Of a stretch of DNA of 64,000 nucleotides, positions 1 to 10,430 are shown piece after piece (position 1 is the stretch's first letter; each line of letters begins with the position of its first letter). Source of the stretch: Proteles cristata cristata (taxonomy: Eukaryota > Chordata > Mammalia > Carnivora > Hyaenidae); assembly GCA_017311185.1 (NCBI GenBank), contig JAESUZ010001294.1:1798001-1862000 (forward strand), in the 5' to 3' direction. A program made the position numbers and the translations under genes. The notes under the pieces are model-generated. The model was not told where the DNA came from and did no database searches. It saw nothing but the letters and a program-made list of their open reading frames with translations.

Positions 1-650
1 AGTAGGTGTAGAGGGCTCTGCGGCACAGAGGACGACACCCTGGCCGGGGAAGGAACAAGAACCCGAGCAGAAGTGAGTCACGTTGACAGTGTGTCGAGGG
101 AGGGGGCCTTCTCTGCAAAAGGGACCTTGTAAGTGAAATGCAGGGGTGCGTGTGAGTCAGCATGGTGTGTGAAGTAGATTCATATACAGGGCTCTCAAGT
201 CTAAGGTGGAAGAGACAGGACAGCATGTTGGAAATGTCAGCAGGGGCAGATTGCCCAGGGCTCGCTCTGCGAGGGTATGGACCCTGGGCTGCATCCTAGG
301 GAGCCACTGGAGAGTGTAAAGCAGAGGAGTGACCTGGGCAGGACATGTTTCGGGTGGTCATTCTGGCAGTCATGTGGGGAGGGATGAGGGGGCGCTGCTC
401 TAGCAGGAGGCAGAGACAGGCAGGAGGCTGCAGAGAAGAAGCTATCTCTGAAGACTCTCAAATACAGGAGCAGAGTCTACGCTGCCCTCTCCCCAGGTCT
501 GTAGGTGGGTGAGGAGTTTGGGGTGGTGGCCTTTACTAATTCAACTCAGGAGGGTCAGGGAGTGGGAGGGGCCGTTATGGGGGAGGGGAAGGGAACATGA
601 GCACCTCGCATTATGTACTGGTTTTGGAAAAAGGACTTTAGTCCAGGAGT
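1..650. other. No gene; possible old interspersed repeat
   Basis: No gene is visible. The phrase around 297-345 (agccactggagagtgtaaag, then gagtgacctgggcaggac) resembles a widespread old mammalian interspersed repeat whose family I cannot name with certainty. The rest looks like unique intergenic DNA. Confidence 0.3.
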
Positions 651-654
651 ACAG

Positions 655-790
655 ATCTCAACATAGCCTCTCCTTTTTCAAAGTTGAGGAAGTTCCCCTG
701 AGAAGGGCAAATGGATTATCCAAGGTCAGGGTCACGGTCTGAATGCAGTCCAGTCTCCGGAGTCCCAGATCAGTGCCGTGCCTTTCTGTC
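655..790 (-). repeat. MIR SINE fragment
   Basis: The order of motifs matches a reversed MIR: a degraded 'gatgaggaaactgag' block at about 683-700, then 'ggattatccaaggtcaggg' and a decayed ending near 'tgaatgcagtccagtctccg'. MIRs are ancient tRNA-derived SINEs shared by all mammals. Divergence is high, and ends are approximate. Confidence 0.45.
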
Positions 791-1179
791 TGTCGTGGTG
801 GAGGGAGGCTTCGAGGCTTACCGGCAACTAGACCCGGTTGCACAGGTAGGGGTTGGGGAAGGGTGCTGGGTGGGGGCGGAGAGGGGCCCACAGAGGTGGC
901 TGCGGAGGGGGAGCGAGGCCCACGTGGGCATCCACGACGAGTGTGGAGAGATTGGGGGAGGGCAGGGGAGGCAAGGCACCGCCAAGGACCTTAACTCAAC
1001 TGCTTGTGATCCTCACAGCAGCTCAGGAGGTGGGGGGGGGAGGGGTCCTCCATCTGCGGACAGAGTGGCCCTCACAGGTGACCCACGTTCATGCTGTCCC
1101 GGAGGGTCTCGAACACAGCACTTCTTCATCTTGAACCCCGTGCTCTTTGGACCTGCTGCCGTTTGGGTCCTCACCAAAC
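791..1179. other. G-rich non-coding stretch
   Basis: No gene is seen. The plus strand is G-rich, with an eight-G-plus run near 1032-1043. A faint MIR-like phrase ('gatcctcacagcagctcagg') lies at about 1008-1027, too decayed to call. Confidence 0.3.
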
Positions 1180-1500
1180 CAGGTTCAGCCTCTCCTGCGG
1201 GGCCAGGGGACCGGACCTCTCCGCTGGAAAGGGACCCAGGAGCGGTCCGCAGGTGGCGCTGCGCACCCGAGCAAAGGCGCGGCCGCAGGGCAGGGGGTGG
1301 GGCTCCTGGTCCGCCCATGACCGCTCACCTAATGAATTCCGGGGGAGGGCAGTGGAATGAAAGCCCTTCTAGACTTCAAAGGAAATTCCCAGAATTTCCA
1401 GAGCAGCGAGGAGGGGGGCGAGCGAGTGCTTTCACAGCCGAGGGGGGGGGGGCGGCGCCCCTGCAGGAAGTGGGGGGCAGGGGCCGGCGGTGCTAGGACC
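1180..1500. promoter_or_regulatory. Small CpG cluster
   Basis: CpG dinucleotides are locally much denser than in flanking DNA, for example gcgctgcgcacccgag, gcgcggccgcagg and gggcggcgcccctgc. A G-run lies at about 1441-1452. The block contains a CTCF-type motif. It is shorter and patchier than a typical promoter island. No TATA box, splice donor or open exon supports a gene start, so it is more likely a distal regulatory or insulator element. Confidence 0.4.
1243..1261 (+). promoter_or_regulatory. CTCF-type binding motif
   Basis: The 19 bases cggtccgcaggtggcgctg match the vertebrate CTCF consensus YGRCCASYAGRKGGCRSYV at 17 positions by hand count. The misses are at positions 4 and 6, and the whole AGGTGGCGCTG core is intact. 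It lies in the CpG cluster and is not part of a recognisable SINE. CTCF marks chromatin loop anchors and boundaries. Occupancy cannot be known from sequence. Confidence 0.55.
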
Positions 1501-1794
1501 CCTCCCCCACCCCGCATGATCTCTCCGCGGGTCTGTGCTGGGGAGACCGTGGGGCTCTGCCAGGCGCCTCCTCCCTCTAACCTGAGCCACCCCCCTCCCC
1601 CGCCCTGGTCCCCCAAGTCAGCGCAAGGTTCACTCGGAATCTGCCCAGAGGATTCTCATGAAAGGCCACGCCGCAACGGAGTCCCCTCAGGAAAGAATTG
1701 CGAACGGGTTTATTGCCACGTTTTACTGAGAAGCAGGATGCGGGGATCCAGGTGGGGTTTATTTTTTTTTGCAGGGGGAGGGGGGCGAGAGTCT

Positions 1795-1925
1795 TTAGGC
1801 TCCTGGTCCCTCGCTAGCTTGTCACTTGGGTGCGTTGCTCCTCGCTTGGGGCTCCGTTTGCTCATCTGTTGAGTGAAGGGTTGGGGCTAGGGCTTGACCT
1901 CTGAGCTCTGACCTTCTGAAAGTCT
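1795..1925 (+). repeat. MIR SINE fragment
   Basis: Degraded MIR signals occur in the expected order: 'cgctagcttgtcacttgggt', then 'ggggctccgtttgctcatct', followed by a decayed tail. This corresponds to the MIR phrase for 'tgtgaccttgggcaagtcac ... tcagtttcctcatctgtaaa'. Confidence 0.45.
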
Positions 1926-2202
1926 GGGAGTGACTGGCACACCCCTCCGTCCCCCAGATCCCCCAATGGCCACAATGTTGAGCCCAGGACAGTCGTTTTG
2001 AGCAGGAGTTTGGGGCCCTCCTGGAGTTTCCAGAGATCATTCCACTCTAATGCAAGGGTGGTAGAGAAGACTCCGGTGGGTGTCCGACTTCAGTGGGGGC
2101 CACTCAAAATTCAGCCATCCTTTTGGTGGGAGGCCTCTGGGGGGGGGTGTGGGTGGCTCGGTGGATGCTGGCTGGGGACCAACAGCATTAAAACCGAAGG
2201 AT

Positions 2203-2417
2203 GGGGCGCCTGGGTGGCTCAGTCAGTTAAACATCTGACTTCGGCTCAGGTCATGATCTCGTGGTTCGTGAGTTCGAGCCCCGCATCGGGCTCTGTGCTG
2301 ACAGCTCAGAGCCTGGAGCCTGTTTCAGATTCTGTGTCTCCTCTTCCTCTGCCCCTCCCCTCCTCATGCTCTGTCTCTCTCTAAAAAATAAAGATTTTTT
2401 TAAAAATTTAAAAACAG
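2203..2417 (+). mobile_element. Felid tRNA-derived SINE
   Basis: A complete copy starts at ggggcgcctgggtggctcag and contains the B-box-like gttcgagccccgc, the tgtgctgacagctcagagcc body, a CT-rich tract and an A-rich tail. It is flanked by direct repeats of ccgaagga (2194-2201 and 2418-2425), the footprint of L1-driven insertion. Mild divergence suggests moderate age. Confidence 0.93.
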
Positions 2418-2884
2418 CCGAAGGAGGGGTCACAAAGGCTCCACTCTCCACCTTCTTGCTTGGCCCACCATCCTGAGTCTTCTCTGAAAGACCCCAGCTA
2501 CAAGCCAATGGGCCACCACCAGACCGTCTTCTGACCCCCCTCCCCCAGCCCACCACCCATCTTGTAGCAAATGTTGAGCCAGAGCCTGCGGTTGCCTGTC
2601 ACTCACGTTCTCCCTTCAGCTGTTCCCTGCCCAACCACAGAGGGCCATGGTAGTGAGAACTGAGTTGTGTCGGTGTGGTCATGGCAGCGCCCAGCTCACA
2701 CGAGGGCGGGAGACTTTGGGAAGATTGAGAAAGTTGGTGGATAGAGGATTGGAGAGGCAGTAGCAACATTGTCATCCTTACCTCTCAGAAAAGCCGAGTC
2801 AAGAATCAGGAATCTCTGGGGGGCAGCTGAGCCTCTGTCTGCTGGAGGCTAAGTCCTCTCTGAGACACAAGTGGCATAGCCCAT
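2418..2884. other. Non-coding stretch, nothing recognised
   Basis: Apart from the 3' target-site repeat of the preceding SINE, no gene, transposon or regulatory signature stands out here. Confidence 0.3.
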
Positions 2885-3050
2885 AATGCTTGTAGTCTTT
2901 ATTATGCATAATTATTATTTCAGTGATGGTTATTGGCACTTGCCTTTTATTGGGTTCTTCCTGCGGCATTTACATCCATCTTTATAAGAATCTAGGAGAT
3001 GGGGGCTGTTGTTCCATTCTATGGATAAGAACACTGAGCTCCTCTGTCCC
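2885..3050 (-). repeat. MIR SINE fragment
   Basis: The sequence runs ttattattatttcagtgatg, then 'catttacatccatctttata', 'agatgggggctgttgttcca' and 'tatggataagaacactgagc'. This is the reversed MIR order (tail, core, then 'cagatgaggaaactgag'). A related end, 'gtgcaaagccaggacttgac', appears at about 3193-3212, so the MIR may be split by unrecognised DNA at 3050-3160. Confidence 0.55.
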
Positions 3051-3249
3051 ATGCGCATCTGGACAGCACACCCAGAGCTCATGGGAGCTGCCTATAGCCC
3101 TGGGGGTAGGCAGAGCCCTGCTGGGCTCCCATTTCTGCGACTGGGAGAGTGTGCTCCTGATAAGGTGGGGCACTTGCTTGAGACACCATAGGGTGCAAAG
3201 CCAGGACTTGACCTGGAGACCAACTGGCAGCCCAGACCCAGCATCTCCT

Positions 3250-4179
3250 TGGGTCTCTGTGGGTCTTCCCCCTGCCCCTGCGTTAACCTCGGTAGTGGCC
3301 GGCTCAGCCGTGTGGGGCTGGGTGCTGTGTGTGTGGCTTACTCCTACCAGGTGGTGGGATTTCAGGCTAGTGGGCACGGAATGTGGTTTCATTTTGAAAG
3401 GTGGATGAAAGAGAGGACCTTGAGCCAGCACTGTGGGACGGAAGGTCAGGCCAGTCGATAGCCCCCGCGAGCCCCACCCTAGCGTCCTTGGCCTTGCTTT
3501 GGTGTTTACCCTCTTAGCAGGCGTGTCTGATAGAATCTAGCCTGGGTTGACTCATCCAAACTCAGGTGTCATCTAAAGGGACCCAATACAGAAGCCACAA
3601 CAGTCAAACAAGCCCCCTCTCTCTTCAAGACGGGCAGGGATGAATGCTGATGGGTCAGGAGGCAGGTGGCCATGGCCCATGAAGTCATTTAGAGAAATGC
3701 TGAATTCCTCTTCTTCACCTCCTTCTTCCCGTCTGCCGGCATGTGAGAAGGAGCTCGCTCTGCTCGAGCTCAGAACTCAGGTTGGGCTACAGTGTAGAGT
3801 CGGACTTTACCCCTGGGGAAGGCTGAGAAAATCTTCCTTTACCGCCTCAGCCCCGTGCGCGGTATAGGTTAAGCCAAGTATGAACAAGGCCAGAGATGTG
3901 ATTTCTCTGCCCAGCTTCTCACTCCTTGCAGCTCTTTTCAATTATATATTTGAACTGTCCCCCAAGCAGGGCCCTCGCTGTTGAGGTTGGAGACTTCCCC
4001 CAGCAACTTCTAAGACTCAGGGGCCCTGTAGACCCTGCCATTCTGGGCCTTCTCCTGAGCTTTTAGGAGATACGTCTGTTTTTTGACCCACGCTCTCCTT
4101 CAAGGCTAAGGTGTTGTGGATTTTCTGCCCATTGTATAAAGTGTTCGTGGGGAAATGGCCGAGTTCCCCAAGGTGTAAT
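3250..4179. other. Non-coding stretch, nothing recognised
   Basis: Mixed-composition DNA without convincing exons or named repeats. Short frames exist but lack coding features. Confidence 0.3.
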
Positions 4180-4550
4180 AAATAGAACTGTCAGGAAAGG
4201 CGAGGCAGAGCCCTGTGGACCCACATGGGCACATCTCTAGGCAGGATGTGAATTTAAAAAGCAAACTGCAGATGGAGAACACCAGGTATTTATAGCCACA
4301 ACAATAAGGGAGCAAACAAGACTCCCCACAAAACAATATAATGTGCTTTCCTTGGGCACCTGACATGCGTGTACATAAAAAGAAAAAGGCTTGGAACGTT
4401 CTCCGGAACCTGGAGAGTAGTCGCCTCTGGGGAGAAGGGAGGAAGGTGCTGGAACTGAGGTTGGTGCCAAGGGACTTTAGCTTATCCGTGATACTTTAAT
4501 TTTTTATGAGAATTCGTCGTCTGATTAAAAATTAATATTTAAAAAAGTTT
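4180..4550 (+). mobile_element. Old L1 3' end
   Basis: The segment near 4421-4440 (gtcgcctctggggagaaggg) matches the hallmark 'gttgcctctggggaggg' phrase near the 3' end of old mammalian L1 elements. It is followed by a T-rich stretch and an A/T tail (taaaaattaatatttaaaaa). The part from 4180 is assigned more loosely. The element is long dead. Confidence 0.55.
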
Positions 4551-4619
4551 GCTCCTTCTTGTCGCTGCCCCGAGCTGGTGGCCTGTGTCGTGGGGAGCGT
4601 GCTTGTGCTGGATCGGTGC

Positions 4620-4705
4620 TGGAACTGCCCCCCGCCCCCCACACACGTGCAGAGCACCTTGCATGCCGGGCGCTTTACCTGTGTGAGCTCATTTGTCATC
4701 AGCCG
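4620..4705 (-). repeat. Possible MIR tail fragment
   Basis: The phrase cttgcatgccgggcgcttta followed by 'cctgtgtgagctcatttgtc' resembles the reversed MIR segment 'tgtgccaggcactttacatgtgttatctcattt'. Short and decayed. Confidence 0.35.
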
Positions 4706-5174
4706 GCCTTAGGTGCCTGTGGCATGGGACTTTGGAGCCTTTGATCTGGTTCCTCTTGGCTCCTGCCCTTTTAGACTCTGGACCTAATTTCTTTAGCATC
4801 ACCACAGATGGCAGCCACTCAAGCCCGATACATCTTGTTTTCCTTCTCTGGATGCCTGGTATTTGTCCCCCGCCGTCATCGCGGGTCATGGCCAGGTCAT
4901 GGCTGCCGGTGGGGGAAGGTGATGTTGGGAGGAAGACATTTTCTGTTTTGTTCTGAATCAGCTTCCAGAAGCTGCCTCTGGGCTGGATGCGATAGGAATT
5001 AGCCAAGAGCCGAAATGGTCCCCCAAAGACCGGACGGTTACACCCCTTCACTCATTTGTTCTTCAGATGTTTATGGGTCATCTACGGTGTGTTTGGAGTG
5101 GTAGTGATCGCGGAGTCTGCTGCCCTGTGGACCTGGCGACTGTCTTACCTCTTCCAGTTCCTGTTGTCACTCCC

Positions 5175-5660
5175 CAGGCCAGGTCACAGTCGCCTCTTAG
5201 TCCGGCCCTCCAACCATTTCTCCTCTCTCCAGCCAGAGTGAGCTTCCTGAACCAAATGTGATCACACCCCTCTTCTGCTGAAGCTCTCAATGGCTTCCCA
5301 TTGCTCTAGGGTCCAATGAGCCACCTTGACCTACAGGACTGATTGGTGTGACCCCAGCTTACACCTGCAGCATCTGTGCTCCCGTCTCCCAGCCCCCATG
5401 CTCTGGTCTCTGAGCCTTAACACATGCTCTTCCCTCTCCACCACCTCATTAATTTCTGGCTAATTTCAATTCCAGCTTCAGGTCTTCGGCAGCACTTCGT
5501 GCTGGAGGAAGCATCCCTGAGCCCCAGGCTTCCCCCACCTGCACCCAAATGAGCTCGGTAGTCTGTTTCTCAGGTCACTTATCACACTTTATATAATTGC
5601 ATGTTAAATTTGTCAGTCTCTCCCACCAGGCTATAAAGTCGTGAATGCAACGTCTTGAGT
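5175..5660 (+). mobile_element. L2 LINE 3' region, part 1
   Basis: Several L2 3'-end hallmarks appear in order: 'gctctcaatggcttcccatt', 'gaccccagcttacacctgca', 'acatgctcttccctctccac', 'caggtcttcggcagcactt', 'ggtcacttatcacactttat' and 'gtcagtctctcccaccaggc'. L2 has been inactive since before the placental radiation. The copy is interrupted by a MIR and resumes at about 5925. Confidence 0.7.
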
Positions 5661-5689
5661 AATAATAACGACACTCCCCACTGCAGGAT

Positions 5690-5890
5690 GAGCTCTTTGT
5701 TCCCTAACACGTGCCAGGCACTGCACGAAGCATTTTGTATGCTTTCCTCCATCGAATTCCCATCGCCCTGTGAGGTGGGAGCCACCACTACCTCCACATT
5801 CCAGATGAGGAACTGAGCCTTACAGGGGTGAGAATGGACGAAGTCAGGTTGCTAATGGATGATGGACCCAGGATTCAAACCCCAGCAGCT
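5690..5890 (-). repeat. MIR SINE nested in an L2
   Basis: The reversed MIR structure is clear: 'cacgtgccaggcactgcacg', 'catcgccctgtgaggtggga', 'ccagatgaggaactgagcct' and 'cccaggattcaaaccccagc'. L2 sequence flanks it on both sides, so it either inserted into the L2 or lies next to it. Confidence 0.7.
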
Positions 5891-5924
5891 GGCCTTGGGA
5901 GCCCGCACCTGCCCCCACTGGGAG

Positions 5925-6035
5925 GGGCAGGGTTGTGTCTGTCTTAGCATGATTATATCCATAGCTCCTCACACCGTGCCTGCCATCTAGAAGGAACTCA
6001 GTAACTATTGGTTGAATGAATAAATAAATCAAGAG
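5925..6035 (+). mobile_element. L2 LINE 3' terminus, part 2
   Basis: The stretch reads 'tccatagctcctcacaccgt', 'gcctgccatctagaaggaac' and 'ctattggttgaatgaataaa'. This matches the last bases of L2 ('cagtgcctggcacatagtagg ... tgttgaatgaatga') and completes the L2 that begins at about 5175. Confidence 0.6.
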
Positions 6036-6417
6036 ATGTCTGGTGATGGGCAGCAAGTAATCCCTGCTTGAGTTAGTTCCTTTTAAATTCAGTGAGGGGA
6101 AACAGAGCTACATGGTTGATCCATACCAGAAGCCACCAGCATACGTAAGACAATCTAAATACTGGGTAGGCAGTACCGCTGTGGCTATTTGCTCGGCTCT
6201 GCCGGGCTGCCTGGCCAATGGGATGTGATAAGATGGGGCTGGATTCACAGAGAAGGTTCTGAAGTCTGGGGAGGGGCTGGGGTCCCCCAGAACCAGGTCT
6301 GGAAGAGTTATCTCGGAAGGTTCAGGTGACCCAGAGACCCGGTAAGACCTGAGAGCTGCACTCAATGTAGGGAGGTAGGTGGGGACGGAAGCAGTGCGTA
6401 GGAGTGCTCTTGATAAT

Positions 6418-6620
6418 TTAACTCTGTGGTCCTCAAATGGGATGCTTTTGATCCTCAGCAGACATTTGACGATATCTGGAGACATTTTTGGTGGTCACAA
6501 CTGGGGTGGGACGTGATGAACACCCTACAGAGCACAGGACCACCCCCCACCCTGCAGCCCCACACCAGCATTATCAAGCCCAAACTACCCTGAGTGCTGA
6601 GCCTGAGAAGCCCAACTTAA
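6418..6620 (+). mobile_element. hAT-Charlie type MER fragment
   Basis: The run 'gatatctggagacatttttg', 'gtggtcacaactggggtggg' and 'acagagcacaggaccacccc' is the signature of a common non-autonomous hAT DNA transposon of mammals. The terminal 'ctgagcctgagaagccc' fits its inverted end. The same family appears again at 24148-24315. I do not commit to a subfamily name. Confidence 0.6.
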
Positions 6621-6999
6621 AACAACAGAATGGGCGAACCCAGTGAGTAGGGGAGGTTCATGGAAGTGCCTCCCCTGATGGCCTCTGACTTACTTTAACA
6701 GACCTGTGATAGGGGAGGGACTGTGACGGAAGCCCTCTCTACACCCCACTCCTTCCCGCACTGGGAAAACCTTACCAGGGACCCAGAGCATCTCTGTGGT
6801 CCCCCCACCCCATCCCTCACGCTTCTATTATCGCTGCAGGATCAAAAGTTTGAAACATTTGGTGCCCATATTTGAGAACAGTGGAGCCGTGGGTTTCACG
6901 AGCAGAGGGGGCGGGGTAGAGTGGGCTATGGGAAGCCGCCGGGGGCCATCATCAGGATTGGCCCAGGCAAACTGGAAACTTTGCCTTTTCATGTCCTTG

Positions 7000-7425
7000 C
7001 TCCCTCCTGACTCGCAGCCTTCCTGACCCCCAAGTCCAGTGCCATGGCGGCCATGCCACATCAGTTCTCTCTTCCCCATTGGCCCGTCACCCTCATCACT
7101 GGATGCGATCGATTGCCCGCTTAACCACCTGCCCCCTCGGCTCCACCTTTGCACATCTGCTCAAGGCTTCCTCCTTCCCAGAGCGCCTTCTCTTTTTCTG
7201 TAATCAAAAGGAGCCCTGCCCAGGGGCTGGCCCATGCCGACTCCCACTTCTTCCAGGATTTCTTCAGTGCCCTCTGACGTCCCCATTCCCGGAACTACGG
7301 TTTCATACAGGAGCATTGCCACACTGTAGCACCTTATTGTCCTCCTGTGATTTCAGGTGTCGTGATTTTGTTTCTTAAACTAGCTTACAAGTTCTTTGAG
7401 GGTCAGGGTGGGATGGATCCATTTT
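7000..7425 (+). repeat. Possible L2-like fragment
   Basis: Phrases such as 'tttgcacatctgctcaaggc' and 'cttacaagttctttgagggt' resemble the L2 3' region ('ttgcacttgctgttccctctgcc ... gtaagctccatgagggcaggg'), but the middle does not align convincingly. Confidence 0.3.
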
Positions 7426-7829
7426 CTCTCCACCATCTCTTCTTCTTTCCTTCCCTTTCTCCCTTTCTGCCATTTGTCAAGTGCCAGGTTTGCTGGTAGA
7501 AATGGAGAGGGCTTTCTTCCATACTGACTGGTCACCTTTTAGGTCCTGGATGGGTCCCGGATTGGCAAAATTGTATGTTTGTCTATATTGGTCTCTAACT
7601 GGCCTGATCTTGCCCTTTCTCATCCGTCCGTGGGTCCCAGTGGCCTCCAGTACCCCCTTCCCTGACCTCCCCAAATGAATCCCTGTTTTCAGTGCCTCAA
7701 TTCATACTGAGGAGCCAGTGACTTTGAATTGCCCCAAATGTGACTTCTCCCAAGGGACTTTTTGACCAGGCCCCTGAGTGGAAAGATCAAATTCTACCAA
7801 GTTTTATGCATGAGCTAGACTCTTTATTA

Positions 7830-8145
7830 TCCAATGTAGTGGCCATGTGGCTATTTAAATGAACTACAATTAGGGGCATCTGGGTGGTTCAGTTGGTTAA
7901 GTGTCCAACTTCAGCTTAGACTGACAGCTCAGAGCCTGAAGCCTGCTTTGGGTTCTGTGTCTCCCTTTCTCTCTGCCCCTCTCCCACTTATGTGCTCTCT
8001 CTCGCTCTCTCTCTCTCTCTCTCAAAAAGAGATAAACATTAAATTAATTAAAATTGAAAACATAGTCCCTCAGTTACAGTAGCCCCAGTTCAAATGCTCA
8101 ATAGCCTTGTGTGGCTTATGGCTACCATATTGGCCTGCACAGGTC
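7830..8145 (+). mobile_element. hAT-type MER element split by a SINE
   Basis: The left piece (7836-7872, 'tagtggccatgtggctattt') and right piece (8061-8145, 'caaatgctcaatagccttgt' then 'tggctaccatattggcctgc') belong to the mammalian DNA-transposon family with 'gccacatgtggctatttaaa' and 'gtgctcaatagccacatgtg'. A felid SINE separates them. Confidence 0.6.
7873..8060 (+). mobile_element. Felid SINE with internal deletion
   Basis: Head ggggcatctgggtggttcag and tail tctctctctctcaaaaagag are present. The middle jumps from 'acttcagcttag' straight to 'actgacagctcagagcctg', so about 50 bases containing the pol III B box (around gttcgagcccc) are missing. It sits inside an older hAT element. Confidence 0.88.
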
Positions 8146-8584
8146 ATGCTGAGATAAGGAAAGGCAATTTTGTAAAAAGCAGGTCGGAGGTGTATCAGGA
8201 ACTTCCTTCAGTCCTGAATCACCCCAGTTAAGAGGGTCCTGCCTAAGAGAAGAGCCAAGTGTTTGACGCCTCTTCATTGAGCCACACCCAGCCAACTAAA
8301 TGAGCCATGCCCAGCTCTGAGCAAAGGCCTTGAGATCGTGGAAGCAGGGGTCCTGAGGGTGTGAACAGCCCCTGAGTCTGCCAGGCCTGGGGTCCTGCCC
8401 TCTGGCCCTGGGATGCCATCTCTGGATGGCCAGAGATGCCCACTTGCAGCGTGGAACTGAGCAGAGCTGCTCCGCACAGCCTTAGGAGGGAGGACCAGTT
8501 TAGTGCCAACCTGGGTAGAGAATTCCTAAAGCTCCCGACAGCTGACATTCTGCATTCGGCCCCAACTGGTATCAATTATTAAGC

Positions 8585-8710
8585 AGAAAGCCCAAGGAGA
8601 GGCTGGGGGGCAGTAGAGAGTGTGGGAGGAGAGGGGGAGGGAGAGAGCACAGGAGAGGAGGTGAGGGAGGGGGGTGGGGAAGGTGGAGGTGAGGGGTGAG
8701 GAGGCGGGGC
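8585..8710 (+). repeat. Polypurine (G/A) tract
   Basis: More than 100 bases are almost entirely G and A on the plus strand, built from gggagg, gagagg and gaggtg units. Such tracts can form triplex DNA. No gene evidence. Confidence 0.7.
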
Positions 8711-8971
8711 AGAGGCACTGGTGCGCCTCCCATGCAGAGAATATGGCCTCATCGGCAGCGGAAGGTCTCTGTCTACTCCTGGGACTATTTGAGGGTGATG
8801 CCCCTCCTTCAAGAGGGCTTCTGGGAAACCTGAGTGTGTTCAGGACTTGACTTGACCCCAGGATGCTCAGGGGACTTGAGACTCGGCCCAATGGGAGCAG
8901 GGCCCAGTCCTGAGGAGAGAACGCTCCGAGTGTGTGGGTGGAGGGCACGCCAGTGCTTTTAGGCAGTCACC

Positions 8972-9155
8972 TAACGCTCGGGTTGGCAAACCCTTCGTGG
9001 AAAGGGCTTTGTAGACCCAGAGGTTCCTATTGCTTCTACTCAGCCCTGCTGTTGCACAGGAGCTGCCAGAGACGGGATGTAAACAGACAGGCCAAGGATG
9101 GGCTCCAATAAAATGTCATTTTCCGAAAGGCGGCAGGCCGGCTTTGACCCTACTC
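8972..9155 (+). mobile_element. hAT-Charlie MER1-like element
   Basis: The stretch includes 'gggttggcaaacccttcgtg', 'tccaataaaatgtcattttc' and 'aaggcggcaggccggctttg'. These fit the well-known mammalian element with 'gtcagcaaactttttctgtaaagg' and 'caataaaactttatttacaaaaacaggcggcgggccgga'. Much decayed. Confidence 0.6.
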
Positions 9156-9564
9156 CTGACCTAGAACCTCCATCCACGAAGTGTGTTCCGGGCAGCAGGA
9201 GCGGCAGCGTCACAGGGGCCCATGAGAAATGCGAGGCCTCGGGCCCCCCAGGAGGTCTGTAGTAACAGATCTGGACTTCCTTAGGCGCCCTGTGCCTGTC
9301 AAGGTTTGGGGAAAAGAGCTGTTTTAGGAGGCTCCCCGCATTATCGGGAGCCATGGGTGGAAACGGCGGAGAGCAGAAGAGTCGAGAGGCACTCCCTGCC
9401 AAAGAGAGCTGTCCTCAGATGCAACAGGAGGCTGCCCCTGGAGGTAGTGAGCGTCCCGCCCTGGGGTGTTCAAGCGAAGGCCAGACAGCCACTTGCTCAG
9501 GATGGTGGGGAAGACTCAACAGGTCGCGTCGCATCACGGCCAAGTTTCCTCGCTGGGAGGCGAG

Positions 9565-9680
9565 CCGCCCAGGTGTGAATCCTGGTTGGGGAAGAGGATG
9601 TCTCACTCCTGCTTACTTCAGAGTCTCCGGCTGTCAAACGGGCTCATCGGAGACTTCACAGGGTGGTACTGAAAATGACT
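9565..9680 (+). repeat. Possible MIR fragment
   Basis: The phrase 'aggtgtgaatcctggttggg', then 'ctgtcaaacgggctcatcgg' and 'gacttcacagggtggtact' echo MIR order ('gaatcccggctctgcc ... gtaaaatgggg ... cacagggttgttg'). Confidence 0.4.
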
Positions 9681-9854
9681 GCGCTTACAGGGGTGTAAGT
9701 AATTACCACATGCTAAGCGCTCCGGTTAGCGGTCACTGTATGTTACATAATTCTGTAACCGACATCCGTACTTTGGGCTGGATCGAGGACCTTTGTGTCT
9801 CTTCCTTCCAACCCCGAGGTTCCAACTCCAAAGAGGAGGGGAAGGATTTGGAGA

Positions 9855-10000
9855 ATAACAGTCATAGCCAGTGTTTTTGAGTATTCCGTATGAGCCAGAC
9901 ATTATGCAAGCATCCGTTAATGGCTCTCAAATTACTTTCAGATCCTTGCTGGCGTGGTAAGAGCAGATAGATTATAATCTGCGTGTTTCAGCTTTAGAGA
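9855..10000 (-). repeat. MIR SINE fragment
   Basis: 'gagtattccgtatgagccag' followed by 'acattatgcaagcatccgtt' and 'gattataatctgcgtgtttc' fits a reversed MIR tail and core. Confidence 0.4.
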
Positions 10001-10274
10001 GTCTAGTCGAGCCAGAGATGATGTGCATGGTTTTGTCACTGACAGATTTATGCTGTGTCGAGTGAGGGCCGAGAACTCCCTCGAGTGAGTCAAAGAGCTG
10101 CCTCTCTGGGCCACGTCACTAGCTCAAGCCTGGAGATGGCAGGGGCCTGGACACTTGATGGCAGAAAATGAAGATGCCCGCCGACTCCTGTTTCTATTCA
10201 TGTGGCGGCACCCAAAGATTCGATGCCTCTTCTGTCCTGCCTGCTGTTGTGCTTATAATCCCTGACTGTGGGTT

Positions 10275-10430
10275 TCAGGGACAGACCTTCACTGCTAGCT
10301 GTGTGGTCTGGGGCAAGCTTCTTGACCTCTCTGAGCCTCGTCAAATGGACCGATAATGCTGTGTGCATCACAGGGTTGTGGTGAGGATTAGGTGAGAATG
10401 CCAAGAGTGGTACAGATGAGGGTTGCCAGT
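10275..10430 (+). repeat. MIR SINE fragment
   Basis: Clear MIR order: 'ctagctgtgtggtctggggc', 'acctctctgagcctcgtcaa' and 'atcacagggttgtggtgagg' then 'attaggtgagaatgcc'. Among the best-preserved MIRs here. Confidence 0.7.

Noticed and set aside
711..1496. 261-codon plus-strand frame
   Set aside because: It lies in G-rich, low-complexity, CpG-rich DNA where several frames stay open on both strands. No domain, no splice context and the composition is Gly/Arg/Pro.
2206..2384. Frames containing variants of AQSVKHLTSAQVMIS
   Set aside because: Translated felid SINE. The same peptide occurs at several other SINEs in the window.
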